NCBI GenBank assembly: GCA_964036295.1
Contig: OZ038465.1
Location: 2,675,115 to 2,739,114 of the forward strand
Length of the DNA stretch: 64,000 nt
Direction: 5' to 3'
Source of the DNA: Plumapathes pennacea
Lineage: Eukaryota > Cnidaria > Anthozoa > Antipatharia > Myriopathidae
Part shown: piece by piece, positions 39,013-51,300 of the stretch
How the letters are laid out: each line of letters starts with the position of its first letter
How positions within the stretch are numbered: position 1 is the stretch's first letter
Made by a program: the position numbers and the translations under genes
The notes under the pieces: model-generated
Seen by the model: only the letters and a program-made list of their open reading frames with translations
Told to the model about the DNA's origin: nothing
Databases searched by the model: none

Positions 39013-42000
39013 TTATTGCAATTCTACTTCACCTCTACTGATGATACGACCGGAACCTTCTTCGTACATGGCGGGCCATAAAATAGACTTGACAAAGACA
39101 TGACCTTTGCCATATGTAGTTGGGGTTCCTCTACACTTTTCGTGCAACTTGGGATCAAAGATGATAGCTTTGCCATTTTTTTCGTCCGTCTGAATAAGAA
39201 TTGGTGGAGTCTGTGTTACCATTTTCCATGCCAACCGAGCACATTGCGAGATGTAGAGTTTGAGGTCACTTGTAATCTTTCTTTGATACTTGGAAAGCTT
39301 CACTTCGCTAGCTCGCGAGCTTAGTCTTTTACTGATTTTCTGAAATCAAAATCGCCAAAGTAAACGAAAGCAGCGTTGCCGCTGAAAGATTGCCAACTCA
39401 TGGTAAAAAACCTGGTCGGGGTTGTTTAGTTTATATACAGTTAACTCAATCTTAACGGGTAGACGGGTAGCCTCTCATAGACAGATACCTTTGTTAAGGA
39501 GAGGAAAGGACACTATAAAAGAGCTATCACATAAAAGCGGGGGAGGGGGGGGGGGGGGCCTTTCCGAAGAACAAACAAAACTTACCTGTAGTTTTGCTCC
39601 TTAGGGCATTGTCAAAAAAAATATTCATACGGTCTATGACCCGAACAATTTAGTGCATGGTGCCAATTAGCCACAATAAAATAAGTGACTGTATGGTTCT
39701 TGCAAAAACGGAACAACATATTTGGTATAATTGGTATAATTACTAAACAATAATTGACATAATTGTGTGCTTTGTAGTCACTAGAATTATAAGGCATATA
39801 AGCATGGTTAGCTGTAGTTTAGAGCAGGTGATCTTCCAACTCCAGAAGATGTGAAATGAATATAGGGCAAAACATTTTTCAAATTACCTCAACTAGTTCG
39901 TTTGTATTGCAGGTATCTGCTCTTTCTTTCAGCAACATCTTTGTGCAGTCTTCAAGTGTCGATGGCAAACGCGCAGCATCAGAGTTATCGTGGTCAATAT
40001 CGATAAAAGTAATCTTCTTGTCCCTGGACTAGTAAGTATATACAATAGTAAACATATATATTGCGTAAAGCCGGTACCTATAACGTATATATGTCTAGAA
40101 TTTAAAGAAGGATCTTCCGCTTTGGACAACGAATTTTTACTGAAGGCACTCGCGCACTTCATTTACTCCACGGCTCAAAAAACTTTGACAAAATATATTT
40201 TGAATTTCGCGGGAGCACGGCGAACACGCGGCTGCACGCCTTGTATATTAAATTCTATTTGAAATTTAGCTTGGTTTTTACTCAAAGCGAATGTTTTGTC
40301 GATATAAATTTGACAGACAAAATTATTTTGCTTTGGAGTGGTATTCGGATACGCAGAAAAAATGGTCTTGCAATGATTGACTCGCTTTTCATTAAGGAGC
40401 TCAATGTCTTGGTCACTGTTGTCTGACGTACACTAGTAATTGCAACTCACGGCTTGGCCTAGCCTCCTGCGCAGACGCTCTGGGCTTGTCACTAAAAAAC
40501 TCCTCCCCCACGTGGGGGAGGAGTTTTTTAGTGACGAGCTCAGAGCGTCTGCGCAGGAGGCTAGGCCTGGCCAACGGTGAATATATAGGACACATATCTC
40601 GGTAATATACTGTTCAATGACATTTTTTTCATATTCTTACATATTTAAGGTCTACCAACCTGGACGTCCCTTGAAAACACATAACCGACATGATAAGCGC
40701 AGTGGAAAATATGGGGGAGTGCCTTCTGAAAGTACTGAGCTGCAGTGTAGGCTTCGCTGTGCGCCATCTGCAAGGTATTTTATTAAATTTATATGTCATC
40801 TTTATAACTTAGTTGTGGCACTTCAGTTCCCATTACCAATACAAAATAGTAAAATTAAAACACAGGGAATTCTAGTGACCGTCGTCGCAGTAAGATAGCA
40901 ACAACACAGTTGCTAAAGTATTTTTTACATAAACACTTCGACTTTCAAAGGGTCGGGCGGTCACCCCACTCCTGGCACCGGCACACAGACAGATGGTCTT
41001 GTTTCTCGATTAAAGGACACCCGGGACGTAAAAAGGCGTCGGTATTCAGTAAGAAGTACTGGTGCAACGTGTAATACCTTACAGGAGGAAACAGTGGAAT
41101 GGCAATGGAAGTGCACATCGCCAGAAATTTCAGACATCCGGTTGCGCCATCTCGGAAGAGGCATCAGGTTTCACGCTGACAGCCGCTCAAGAAATAACAA
41201 AGAAATGTATGGGATCTGATAATAAATTGTGCTTTTCGCTTAACTGAAGCACGTTCGTAAAAATGTCTGGGCAGCATTCGGAAGAGGAAAGCTTCCTAAA
41301 CACAACAGTACAAAAAATATTTATCTCCGGTAAAATTCGATGTGTACTTTTTTGAATTTAAAATTTCGGCCGACGTAAGAAGGGATTGATAGCAGAATAC
41401 GCTCAAAACCGGCTACTGTCACTTTTTAAGCTGCATTTAATACAAGAACCTTGGGTAAAACGCAAAATGTCTACCCCGTACCTGATTGTCGAAGGACTGA
41501 ACATCTCCTGTGAAGCCTCAGTCAGTCCCCTGGAGCAAATTCGATGTGTACTTTTTGTGTTTGAATTTGCAGTTCACAGCCAGCCATGGCGAATACCTCC
41601 CGTGAAATACGCTGACTTCGGATGTTGATATTTTGGGCTGGGAAGCTCCAAATCGCATGAAAATTGTACCAAACGAAAGCTAATTTCAACTAGGTCGTTC
41701 AGCGGCACGTCTCCTAAACGTAGGAGTCTCTTTTTGAACCGGAGAAACCCATCCCTCCCCCACCCCACTGAGGCAAAGTACGTAACAATGTTGAATTTGT
41801 GAATGGCGCATGCTCATACCGCACGCCGCTGGGAAAGACCGGAAGCAATCGTGGACGCAAAATGTCCGGAATTTCTGGCGATGAGTTGAAGCTCCCGTGA
41901 GCGGACACACTCGGGAAACAGAAGAAGTGTCCGCAACTAGAACTAGCTACTTATAGCGAGAATGATTCTCGTAAGCGGCCACTTGCAGTATGAGGAAGTG

Positions 42001-43421
42001 GTTGACGCTTACGGAAGCGACCGGCTGGATAAAAAACAATTTACTCAACTCTGTCAATCGTTACTTACATGCATGTAATACTGCTGTTGCTTTTAGAGTG
42101 AGACTAATGTTGCAAAATACAATTTTACAGCGGTGAAAGTTGATTGATTGCATGCAAAGCATCGTTTTAATTTATTTCCCTATCGGGGTGGTCGTTTATG
42201 GGAGCTTAAGAACAACCCAAATCTTACAACTAAAAGGTGTCCACCTCCGCTTATGCAGAATGGCCGCGTACGAGAATATGTACTACAGTGTTTGAATTGC
42301 AGTTGCCAGTTACTGTTCACACTTATGAGCAATGTCTCCATGTTCATACTTTAATTTGTGCGATGTCACCGATCCAAACTCGTTTAAATTCAGCAACAAC
42401 TACTATACATTTGGCCACTTACCTCAAAAATAAAGCACGCAATACGGCTATCTTGAATGTATAGTGAATTATCGGCAACGGACTTTTTACTAACTAAGCG
42501 GTACTTCTCAATAATTTCCATGGCATCCATCCTTTCTCCAGCGAAAAATCCTCTGCATGTGGCTTGTACGTCAGAGGGACGATTAGCACTTGAAATGTTT
42601 TCAACTGTTCTTTGATCCCGGCACACTTTGTCTTCAGAGAGCTTTGCCACCCTATTTTGCATTACGGTTTAACTATTATCTTTTTATCAAACTATGGTAG
42701 GAATTCTCAATAAGTATGTGATTATATTGTCAATTATGTGTGCGTGTAAACAATAAACTACTTTTGGCGAGGAGATATGCACGGACAATTGTCCGAGGAG
42801 AGTATACCTGTTCCGAGAAGCGAACAGTTATTAATACAGAACAGTCAGACTACAGGTATATAAAAATGTTCCTTCATTATTAATGTCCTCTTTTTCGCCT
42901 CTTTTTTGTCCCCCCAAACCGAACTCACTTGGCTCTAAGTTGACGTAATTCTTCTTCTTTTCCTTTGGCTTGTGCCTGCATTCTTAAAAATAGAAACCGC
43001 AGAGGATTAGCTCAATAAAATTGTTTTACTATCCAATGGAAAACTGTATAATTATACTGGCAAAAAGATAGCAACAGAAATTTACTATGGAAAATCATTA
43101 ACCCACATTTGGTGTTCAGATGGACTTCCCTTGTATTTTTAACCTCCAAACATAAGGAACGTGTATGTTGCTTTGGGGAGAGAGACCGTTGCAGGTGCTA
43201 GAGAGGGGACAAGCTCAAGAAGGGCCGGAGATGGATGTAATGTCCACAGGATGCATGTGAAAATTGTTGTAGGTCTAGGTTTAGGTCTAGCTTTGAACAA
43301 AGTTCGATTAAACTAATCCACGAATTGATATCTTTAGATGCGTTTCTTTCTCTCACTCTTACCAACTAAACTTGCTATTAATATCTCAAACTATTAGGAA
43401 GTTATGCTTCCTATAAAAAAA

Positions 43422-43495
<74 letters not shown>

Positions 43496-46400
43496 ATGGT
43501 GGGGAGTGGTGTACCCACCCCCTCCTCTTGTATATATACGTTCGAGGTTTAACAACTTCAAAACAAAGTGACCTTAGTTGCAGTGTAAAAAACACTCAGG
43601 CAAAAGCTTCCTTTTTTAAACTCACTTAGCTCTAAGCTGGGTAATTTCCAGTTCGCTATCCTTCAGTTCTCTTTCCCGATTCTCCAGTGACTTTAAGGCA
43701 TTATCATACCTGAAGAGCAGAATTAAAACTAACACTTTGACTAAAAAATAAAACACAACAAATGAAAGCTGGGTTGTTAAGTTGGAAACTTAAAAATTCC
43801 ATTACACATTTAAATTTTGTGGGAATTAATTTTTGCGATTTGTCAGTCAAATGACCACCTATTTTTTACGGTTTTGTGAGATTCTTTCTTCTTAACATCT
43901 ACGGGTAATTCCAGAAAGTTGGCTTGTTGTCTTAACAAAAAATAAAGCCACGAAAAAATAACAGTTTCGTCCAATTCCCCGTAGCATGTAATTGAAAGGT
44001 TTTAGTACCGACTTTTCATCATTTACCATTGTGATCAACGTTAACAAAACTGCACTCGCAGCCAAACAACATTTTTGCGGAAGCCTTTCTTTGCGGAAAA
44101 TAATATTTGTGGGAACTTTACTTTTTAGCGGATCGTTGAAAGACATTATGCCAGCCATAAGTTACGTGGATTCTGTTTCCTGAATTTCTCTCTCCTTATT
44201 CTTGTCACAAAGGAACTGTTGATATTGCTCGGACGTGGCATGTCATCTATATTAGAAGGCATGAGTGCCGGCTTTATCAGAATTTGATCGTGATTTTAAG
44301 CTCTCTACATATCTTTTGTTTGTTTGTTTGTTTGTTTGTTTGTTTGTTTGTTTGCTTCTTCTTCTTTATTTTTTGAAAATTAGAAGTAACTTATACGGGA
44401 TCCACAGGAATCCCTGAGCCTTTTCACTTCCAAGGATTTTTACTATTCTCAACCTGATTGTTTGTAATATGGTCAACGAAAATACTTCAAACCGTTCATA
44501 GGGTTCCACTGTACGGACAGTGCACTGACAGGTACGTTGGGCTGGTACCCTAAATTTCTTAATTTTGAAACATCGTTTCTAGTTTCCTGTTATACAGTTC
44601 AGGTTCATCCAATGAGTTTCTAAAAAAACATGACATGAATTAATGTTTCATAATACAGACGTATTATTTTTGTGCGAAAGGCTCAAAATGTATTGACCTA
44701 GCTTTAAGGGAGCTGACTTGTAATTCTTTGTCTTTCAGAGACTTATCCTTGCTCTCCAGTGACTTGCTCCAATGACCATACCTGTTCTCGATAAAAGAAA
44801 TTATAATCACACTTACACAAAACAAGACAGTATTACTAAACTATGTTATAGATGGTAGACTATTCAAGTGTTAATTATTCTCTCTTTAATTGGATCACGG
44901 ATCATGCACAATATTATGCACTTTCTACAAATATATGACCACATTAGCAAGGCCCACATAAGTTGCACTTTTTTGCCTGTGTTTCTGTGAAACATATCAG
45001 GCAACTTTAGAAAAGGTCCTTCTAAAATGCTTGTACTCACTCTGTATTTAATTGGGCTTCTTTCTCTTTGAGTTCTCTGTCCCTGCTCTCAATGGTCTTC
45101 TGCCAAGTTTCACACCTGAGTAGTAGTATGAAAAACAGATTTAAGTTTGCCTTCACTAATGCAGACAATAGAAAACTGTGGTACAAAATTGCAGGTTTCA
45201 GAACAGACGACCCAGAACTCTCGAGGCGAATCTTTATAAAAATTTTGGTGGGATCTGAAAACATGATATGCAGGAAATACATGCATACAAGAAATCAAAC
45301 TTAACGGTTTAATAAAACCGAAAATAACTGACTCTCCTTCATAGTTAATTAAGATAATGTCCCCTTACGGACTGCTACAAGTTTTTCTTAAATACCTCAC
45401 GTTTTCCTTGGCATATGTGGTCTAATAGTATGCATTTGACTACTACGCGGACATCTCGCTTTCAGTACTTACTTGGTTTTGTAAATCTCAATTTGCTTTT
45501 CATTTTCCCGCACTTGTCTCTCTCTGGCTTCCAGTCTTGCTTGCGATTCCTTGTGACTAAAAGACAAACATTAGGTTGGTTGTGATCGTCCGAGCTAGAG
45601 TAAGTCTTCAGAAAGACTATTGTTGGTGATTGACGTTTTGACTCCTTGAGCGTAAGTCATCTTCAGACTCAAGTGAAAGGATTCGTCAGATGGCGGTTCA
45701 TACTCCTGGGTTCAAACCATTTGCCAAGACGAACATTATGGATGAAATATGCAGAAAAAACTGCTGACAAGGTTTGACAAAATTACGTTTCCTTTTGATG
45801 GTAAACGATCATGCAGGGAAAATCAGAGATATTTTGTATAAAAAGAAATCAATGTTGTGAATCATCCGTTTCCGGTCACGGTGCAAAATAGTACTTGGAG
45901 CCACGAGAAAACTCGCGACTAATGGCCCATAACATTTATGGCTCAAATGGATTCAATATCTTTCCCAAAGAGGAAAGAGAGCTAGCCGCAACCCAGGTAT
46001 TCGGGCTCTATTACATTTGTTGAAATGCTTGATTTTCGATTGAGTGAAATATTTCCCACGTATTTATTTCTCTCGGCTCCGACTGCCGGTGGTTGAGAGT
46101 GAAGTAATATGGCAGCCGTTTGTCTTCTTTTACTCGCGCGACCCTGTCCACTACCAAATGCTCCCCATCACACTGATTTGCAAATGCTTCCAGCATTTTT
46201 AAAAATATCTAACTTCCTTTACGACGAACCGAACTCAAGAAAAAAGTTTCTGTTATGTAACTGATGCGATGGGGTGAAAACCGACGGCAATGCAATGTTT
46301 GGTTTCGCAACCATTTGGCCTGTCGATCTAGGTCCACATAAACTCCCCCCTCCCTCCCCCCCCCCCCCCCCCCCGCCCCCCCGGGAGGAAAGAATGCGAA

Positions 46401-46830
46401 AGAATTGCACAAATAAAGGATTTTCTGACTTACAACAAACAACCGAATATCTTTTATTTCACCATGAGAACGTCCCAAACACGGCGGTTGCATGATTTAC
46501 AACAGTTAGGTACCCCGTTTAAATAATATAAAGAAGAAGGTGATCTGTCAGTTCTGTCATGGTAGCCATACAAATATAGAAGACTTACTTGACATTAGAC
46601 CCTTGCAAGCTTCTTATGATATCATCCTTTTCTTTTAGTTGCCTTTCCTTGCATTCGAATTCTCTTTGAACTTTTTCAGCAAAATGTTCCTGATCTGATA
46701 CCAGCTTACTTAGGCTCTCAGAATGGCATCTTATGTCAGAAATTACTATCTGCTGCTCATCAGTAAGAAAGGGGAATGTTGTAGTCTTGCTGTCACCGTA
46801 TTCATAGTTATACGACATCACCGATCCCAT
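39013..46830 (-). CDS. Mieap (SPATA18)-like protein with coiled-coil exon array, gene 2
   Basis: Paralogue of the gene at 24320-30504, with the same C-terminal half. Minus-strand exons: 46830-46589, 45556-45473, 45115-45041, 44781-44698, 43709-43626, 42982-42929, 42651-42423, 40767-40660, 40028-39888, 39339-39013; 475 residues, closing in frame. Exons 2-6 (84, 75, 84, 84 and 54 bp) are all phase 2 on both sides and encode related coiled-coil units, e.g. TIESRDRELKEKEAQ, SLESKDKSLKDKELQ and SLENRERELKDSELE. Twenty-eight codons equal four heptads. Exons 7-10 are the Mieap-like part: SSANRPSDVQATC, a helical 36-codon exon, then RLAWKMVTQTPPILI and LWPAMYEEGSGRIISRGEVE. The last segment resembles the Mieap family end more closely than gene 1 does. 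Family function is mitochondrial quality control; its role here is inferred. Head to head with HSPA12 gene 2. Confidence 0.77.
40451..40572. repeat. Long near-perfect hairpin
   Basis: Two arms of about 60 bp, nearly exact complements, meet at CCCCCACGTGGGGG with almost no loop. Outer arms read CCTCCTGCGCAGACGCTC and its complement. It sits in an intron of Mieap-like gene 2 between exons 8 and 9. It is likely a foldback transposon or a palindrome prone to rearrangement. Confidence 0.85.
43422..43497. repeat. AAAT tetranucleotide microsatellite
   Basis: About 75 bp of uninterrupted (AAAT)n in Mieap-like gene 2 between exons 5 and 6. Confidence 0.97.
44318..44355. repeat. TTTG tetranucleotide microsatellite
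   Basis: Nine units of TTTG in Mieap-like gene 2, between exons 4 and 5. Confidence 0.95.
46346..46383. repeat. Poly-C tract
   Basis: A run of C with few interruptions in Mieap-like gene 2 intron 1; a similar poly-G tract lies at 39541-39559 in its 3' part. Tract length may be unreliable in an assembly. Confidence 0.95.
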
Positions 46831-47143
46831 CAGTCGTGCGTTTGTGCGTTAGTTGTTTTGTTGAAAACGTCTGATAAAACCAGAATAATTCCAATTTTGC
46901 TACAAAATGACCATCAGCTTTTCCGAGAAAACATGTTGTTTACCATCACGAGTTTTACCCGGAAACGAAAAAAAAGTAAGATGAGCACCATATATAGAGA
47001 ATTCTTTCTCAAATCTGACCATTGAGCGTTCTCCCTGCAATTGTTTAGTTAAATTTGTCTGAAGCCTCTAGAACATTCGATCACTACGGCTGCATTTCTC
47101 ATCGCTCGACATCAAAGACCTTCTAGATTAAGAAATAGAACTG
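46831..47143. promoter_or_regulatory. Bidirectional promoter of pair 2 (Mieap 2 / HSPA12 2)
   Basis: Again 313 bp separate the divergent start codons. The gap contains a TATA-like ATATATAG (46989-46996) oriented usefully for HSPA12 and the heat-shock element at 47060-47079. There is no tandem duplication as in pair 1, and the sequence is otherwise largely diverged from it. Confidence 0.6.
47060..47079. promoter_or_regulatory. Four-unit heat-shock element
   Basis: TGAAG CCTCT AGAAC ATTCG reads as four contiguous alternating nGAAn/nTTCn units. The single departure is CTC for TTC in unit 2. It lies 64 bp upstream of the HSPA12 gene 2 start codon. HSF1 binds three or more such units; binding here is inferred. 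Confidence 0.7.
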
Positions 47144-48239
47144 ATGGCTGCTGCTTTTTTTGATCCGCCGTCGTACATGGCTGTTGTTGCCATTGATTTT
47201 GGCACCACATACAGTGGGTTTGCGTTTTCATTTCTTCATTTGGAAGGAGAACCTGGGATTCACTTGAACAAGGAGTGGGGCAACGAGCAAGGCTACCAAA
47301 CCGCCAAAGCACCAACATCGGTGCTGTTAACAGAGGGAAAAGATTTCGACAAGTTTGGATATGAAGCAGCCGAAAAGTACGCACAGCTAGAGGGAGACGT
47401 TGATCGAGTGTACTTCTTTGAGAGATTCAAAATGCTCCTTCATCATAACAAGGTTGGTCAGATATAACTCGGTGTGAATCTTGTCTTTTCTTCAATCTTA
47501 CTTGTACTGAACAGCGTAATATCAATTTGCGGAGCCAAATCAATTTTGATTTTCACCATATGCCTCAAGTGAATTGATTTTTAGCACGGATAACGAAAAT
47601 GAAAGTGAAAGTTCTTGCCTCTGACTTAATAGACCCTTTCACGGTTTTTTCAATATATATATTTTTTCTATTCGGCTCGTGCCTATATTCGACTTCGAAA
47701 AACTATTAACACTACTGTAAAGAGTGCCTTCAAATTAGTAAAATACCAAAGCTTGACGTTTGTATCTTGACTAGAAGCGAAGCTAGAAGCCGGTACGGCA
47801 CGCAGCACCGCTATTCACGTTTCTTCATATTCGCCTCGAACCGAGATCCATCGATACCTTAAAAACTGCAAAATTTGAAAGTTATATTTTAATTACTGTA
47901 GAAGCTGAGATATGGTTCAACAAAGATGTTAGGGGGCACGACTTTGCCCCCAGCTATCAAACGTCTGTAAAAAGTGCGCTTTTTAATGACTTATATCTTT
48001 GCTTCAAGATACAACCCTCAAATCTTGGTTATCCACTAGCTTTCAGGTGCTCTTTCCAGCAGCAGTGATTGTTTTTCGGTCCGAGGCTAATTCCAAGAGA
48101 TCTCAAGAGGCTGCCCCGTGAAAGGGTCTATTTATACTGACTTTGTCAGAGAGATTATCATTGCTTTATTTACGCAGATCTCAGATACTATATTCTGTTT
48201 CGCATCTTTACCGGTAGAACTTGCATTCTAATTCTAATA

Positions 48240-48328
<89 letters not shown>

Positions 48329-51300
48329 CTATCTAACTAAGTTAATCAATAGCTAATACTATATAAAATTCTACATAGTAATAAGGTACAGTTTCTAAAA
48401 CTTTAAAAGTTAAAAGCGCATTATGGACATCACGAACAGCATAAATTACAATGATTACATACATCCTCCACAAGAGCGGCAAGATCTTTTTTTCTAGCTT
48501 ATGCTACTTTTAAAGTTGTCCAGCGTCTTTCTTGCCTGGACCAGAGCCAGGGACCGGAATATCTAAGCGAGTGCTTACAACAACGTACTGTGGAGAATCG
48601 GGGCAAATTAAAATCCACGTTCCTGAGGGAATACCCTTTGCTCGAACTATTGAAAAGATCAACAATATAGTTCGGTGCAATACCGTTTTTAACTTTAAAC
48701 ATTACAGTTGCAATATCCTGAAGCCGTCTATTATATAGACTTGGCAGGTGTGCCCGGTTTAAGAGCTCTTCGTAAGATTCAGTTTTAGAATTAAAAACCA
48801 CTCTGAGCGCACGTTCCTGTACCCTTTCAAGCTTACGTCTATCTGAAAATACGTCTACAAGCTTACGTCTATCTAAACAATGTTATATTATATTTGAATG
48901 GCGACTTTGCATTCCGTTAAATATAAGAATCAAAAACCAAACAAAAACAAAACAGTTAATATATAATATAAATTTCTGAGTATAAAATTAAGAAACTGTA
49001 TCCCAACTGTTTGCAGGACCTGAGTCGGAACACAAAGATTACGGCAAAAAATGGTCAGAAAATGCTGGCTATTGACATATTTGCCATAGCACTGCGATAC
49101 TTGAAGGATAAAGCTCTTGCCGTCATCAGTGACAACACGACTATTGAATACACCATCAGTGATATCCAGTGGGTGATTACAGTTCCAGCAATTTGGGAGG
49201 CACCAGCCAAACAATTCATGAGAGAAGCTGCTTACAAGGTATATGCTAATAAGTTTTTATCTCGCGAATCCACAAAGTGGATTGCGAGGTATTGTAATCA
49301 CTTTGTCGTTCTCTGTTCCCTCTGTTGTCAACAATGGATTTCCAAATAAAGCAGTTGCGATTTTCCAAATTTGGGCATAATGAAGGTCGCGTAACAGGGT
49401 GTGTCGAACAACGCAGTTTAAAAGCAAGATGTTGTCGTAGTTGTTGCGACCATGTTTTTGTTCGGAACGTGTTCTAATTTTGAAGGTTGTCATGCGTTCG
49501 TAGTTTGTTTGGCCATTGATTCTGACCCATCGATTGTGTTGCACTATGATGTGTTTTGCGTTGTTATTGCGACATTTTGGCGCAGTGCCATGAAGGTCAA
49601 ACAATCAGTGGCACCGATGGCGTTAGTAATATATCGCAAACAAATCTGAAGCCGTTGGTTTAGTATCCGCCAAAATTTCTGTAGTGACAGTAAATAGGGC
49701 TTGGAAGATACTAGGCCAAAAAGGTATTGAATTTCTCGGCTATAAAAAAAAAACAAAAATATCCATTTCCGGTGAATGTTTACAAGTCCATACAGTATGC
49801 AAATTAGCTAGGTATTTCTATTCTTGGTATGCATGTGACGTCATAAAAAGCCATCTCAAAAGTTAACGTATCCTAGAAGTCCAATACACTGATGTGTTCA
49901 AGACTATTATGCTTAATACTTAAAGCAAAATTCTGGGTCAATACAAAGTATCTATCAGGAGCTATGGTCGTTTGAATACCGTGACAACAAAGCCGTGTGA
50001 CACGCGCGTGGCTGACTAAAATCGATGCTTGTGTCTGAAATATAAAGTTTTCCTTTACGAAACATTTAAAAATTGGCACCGCGAAAGATGTGAAGTAACA
50101 TAACATCAAGCTGAGTCATACATCACCATTTTGCCTTGAGCCAGTTCTATTAAATACCTACTCCCGCAAAAAAAGTACTTTTACAAATTCACGAGATTAC
50201 AGCTGCCTTGCTGCTTTGATTGGTAAATAGTTTGTGTAAAAATGTTTTTGTATTAGGGAATTAGTATCATTCCAAAACATGCATCTGTGTAACTATTTCA
50301 AAAATTATTTCTTGTTTCCACTGATAGGCAGAGTTGGCAACACCTGATAATTATGAACAGATAATTATCGCTTTGGAGCCTGAAGCTGCGTCCCTGTACT
50401 GCAGAAGTCTCAAGATGAAGGACTTCTCTGGGCAACATGGTGCCTCTTTTGTGAAGGACTCGCATGCTCGTGATGGAAGCCAGTACCTTGTGGCTGATAT
50501 TGGAGGTAAGCACATATGATCCTTGAAATGGCCTTTAAAGGGGCTCGGTCATGAGTTGTGACGCGCGGTAGCTCAGCTCGCAAAACTTGAAAACGTGAGG
50601 CTAACGTTTTCAAGTTTAATTAATGGTGGATGAAGCGAAGCGAAGCTCGAGCACAGCAAAGTACAAATTACGCCACGTCGTTTGTCTTGAAACTGAGATA
50701 CATTATCAGGAAGGAAAAGCAAAGTTCAGTCGGTGGAAATCGAGCAGTCGCCAAGGCAAATTTCACCGTTTTAAAATGAAACTGCTCGTCACGGACGCTG
50801 CAATGGAAATGATAATTTTTGCAAGTTGCATGAGGACTGCTGCTTGCTTTGAAATCATTGAAGACGGCAAGTCATGCTAGCTATATCCTTGTGTGTTATC
50901 TTATCTGTTGTATGACTGTATCACTTGAAGACTGGATTTGCCAGTGAGCTCGTGGCGTGAGTTGGGTAGAGACCAGGATAAACTAAAATTAAAAGTAAGG
51001 ACAAGAGCGAGACTCCCAAGAGAGACTTTCAGTCCCCGGGGGAGGAGGGTACTCATCATAATTTTGCGTGGGTGTGCCGCCCGGTCCTGAAAACCCTAAC
51101 CTATTTCAGACCAAAATATCTGATTTTCTATACGATATTTCAGACCTAACTTCAAAAATGTACACGGCACATACCTTACCCCACCGGGTTTCAGTCTCAC
51201 CAGAAAAAATATTATAGAGCATAGAGAACTTGGTTTTTGAGACTTTGCTCAAATAAAACCTGATTAAATTATAACTTTTCATACAACACTCATAAGAGTA

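Noticed and set aside
46209..46495. Gly- or Pro-rich proteins encoded over the poly-C tract
   Set aside because: They result only from homopolymer translation inside an intron.
50623..50880. An 85-codon open frame at the left of the TTAA element as a transposase fragment
   Set aside because: No DDE-like or DNA-binding pattern is visible, and it is short and isolated.
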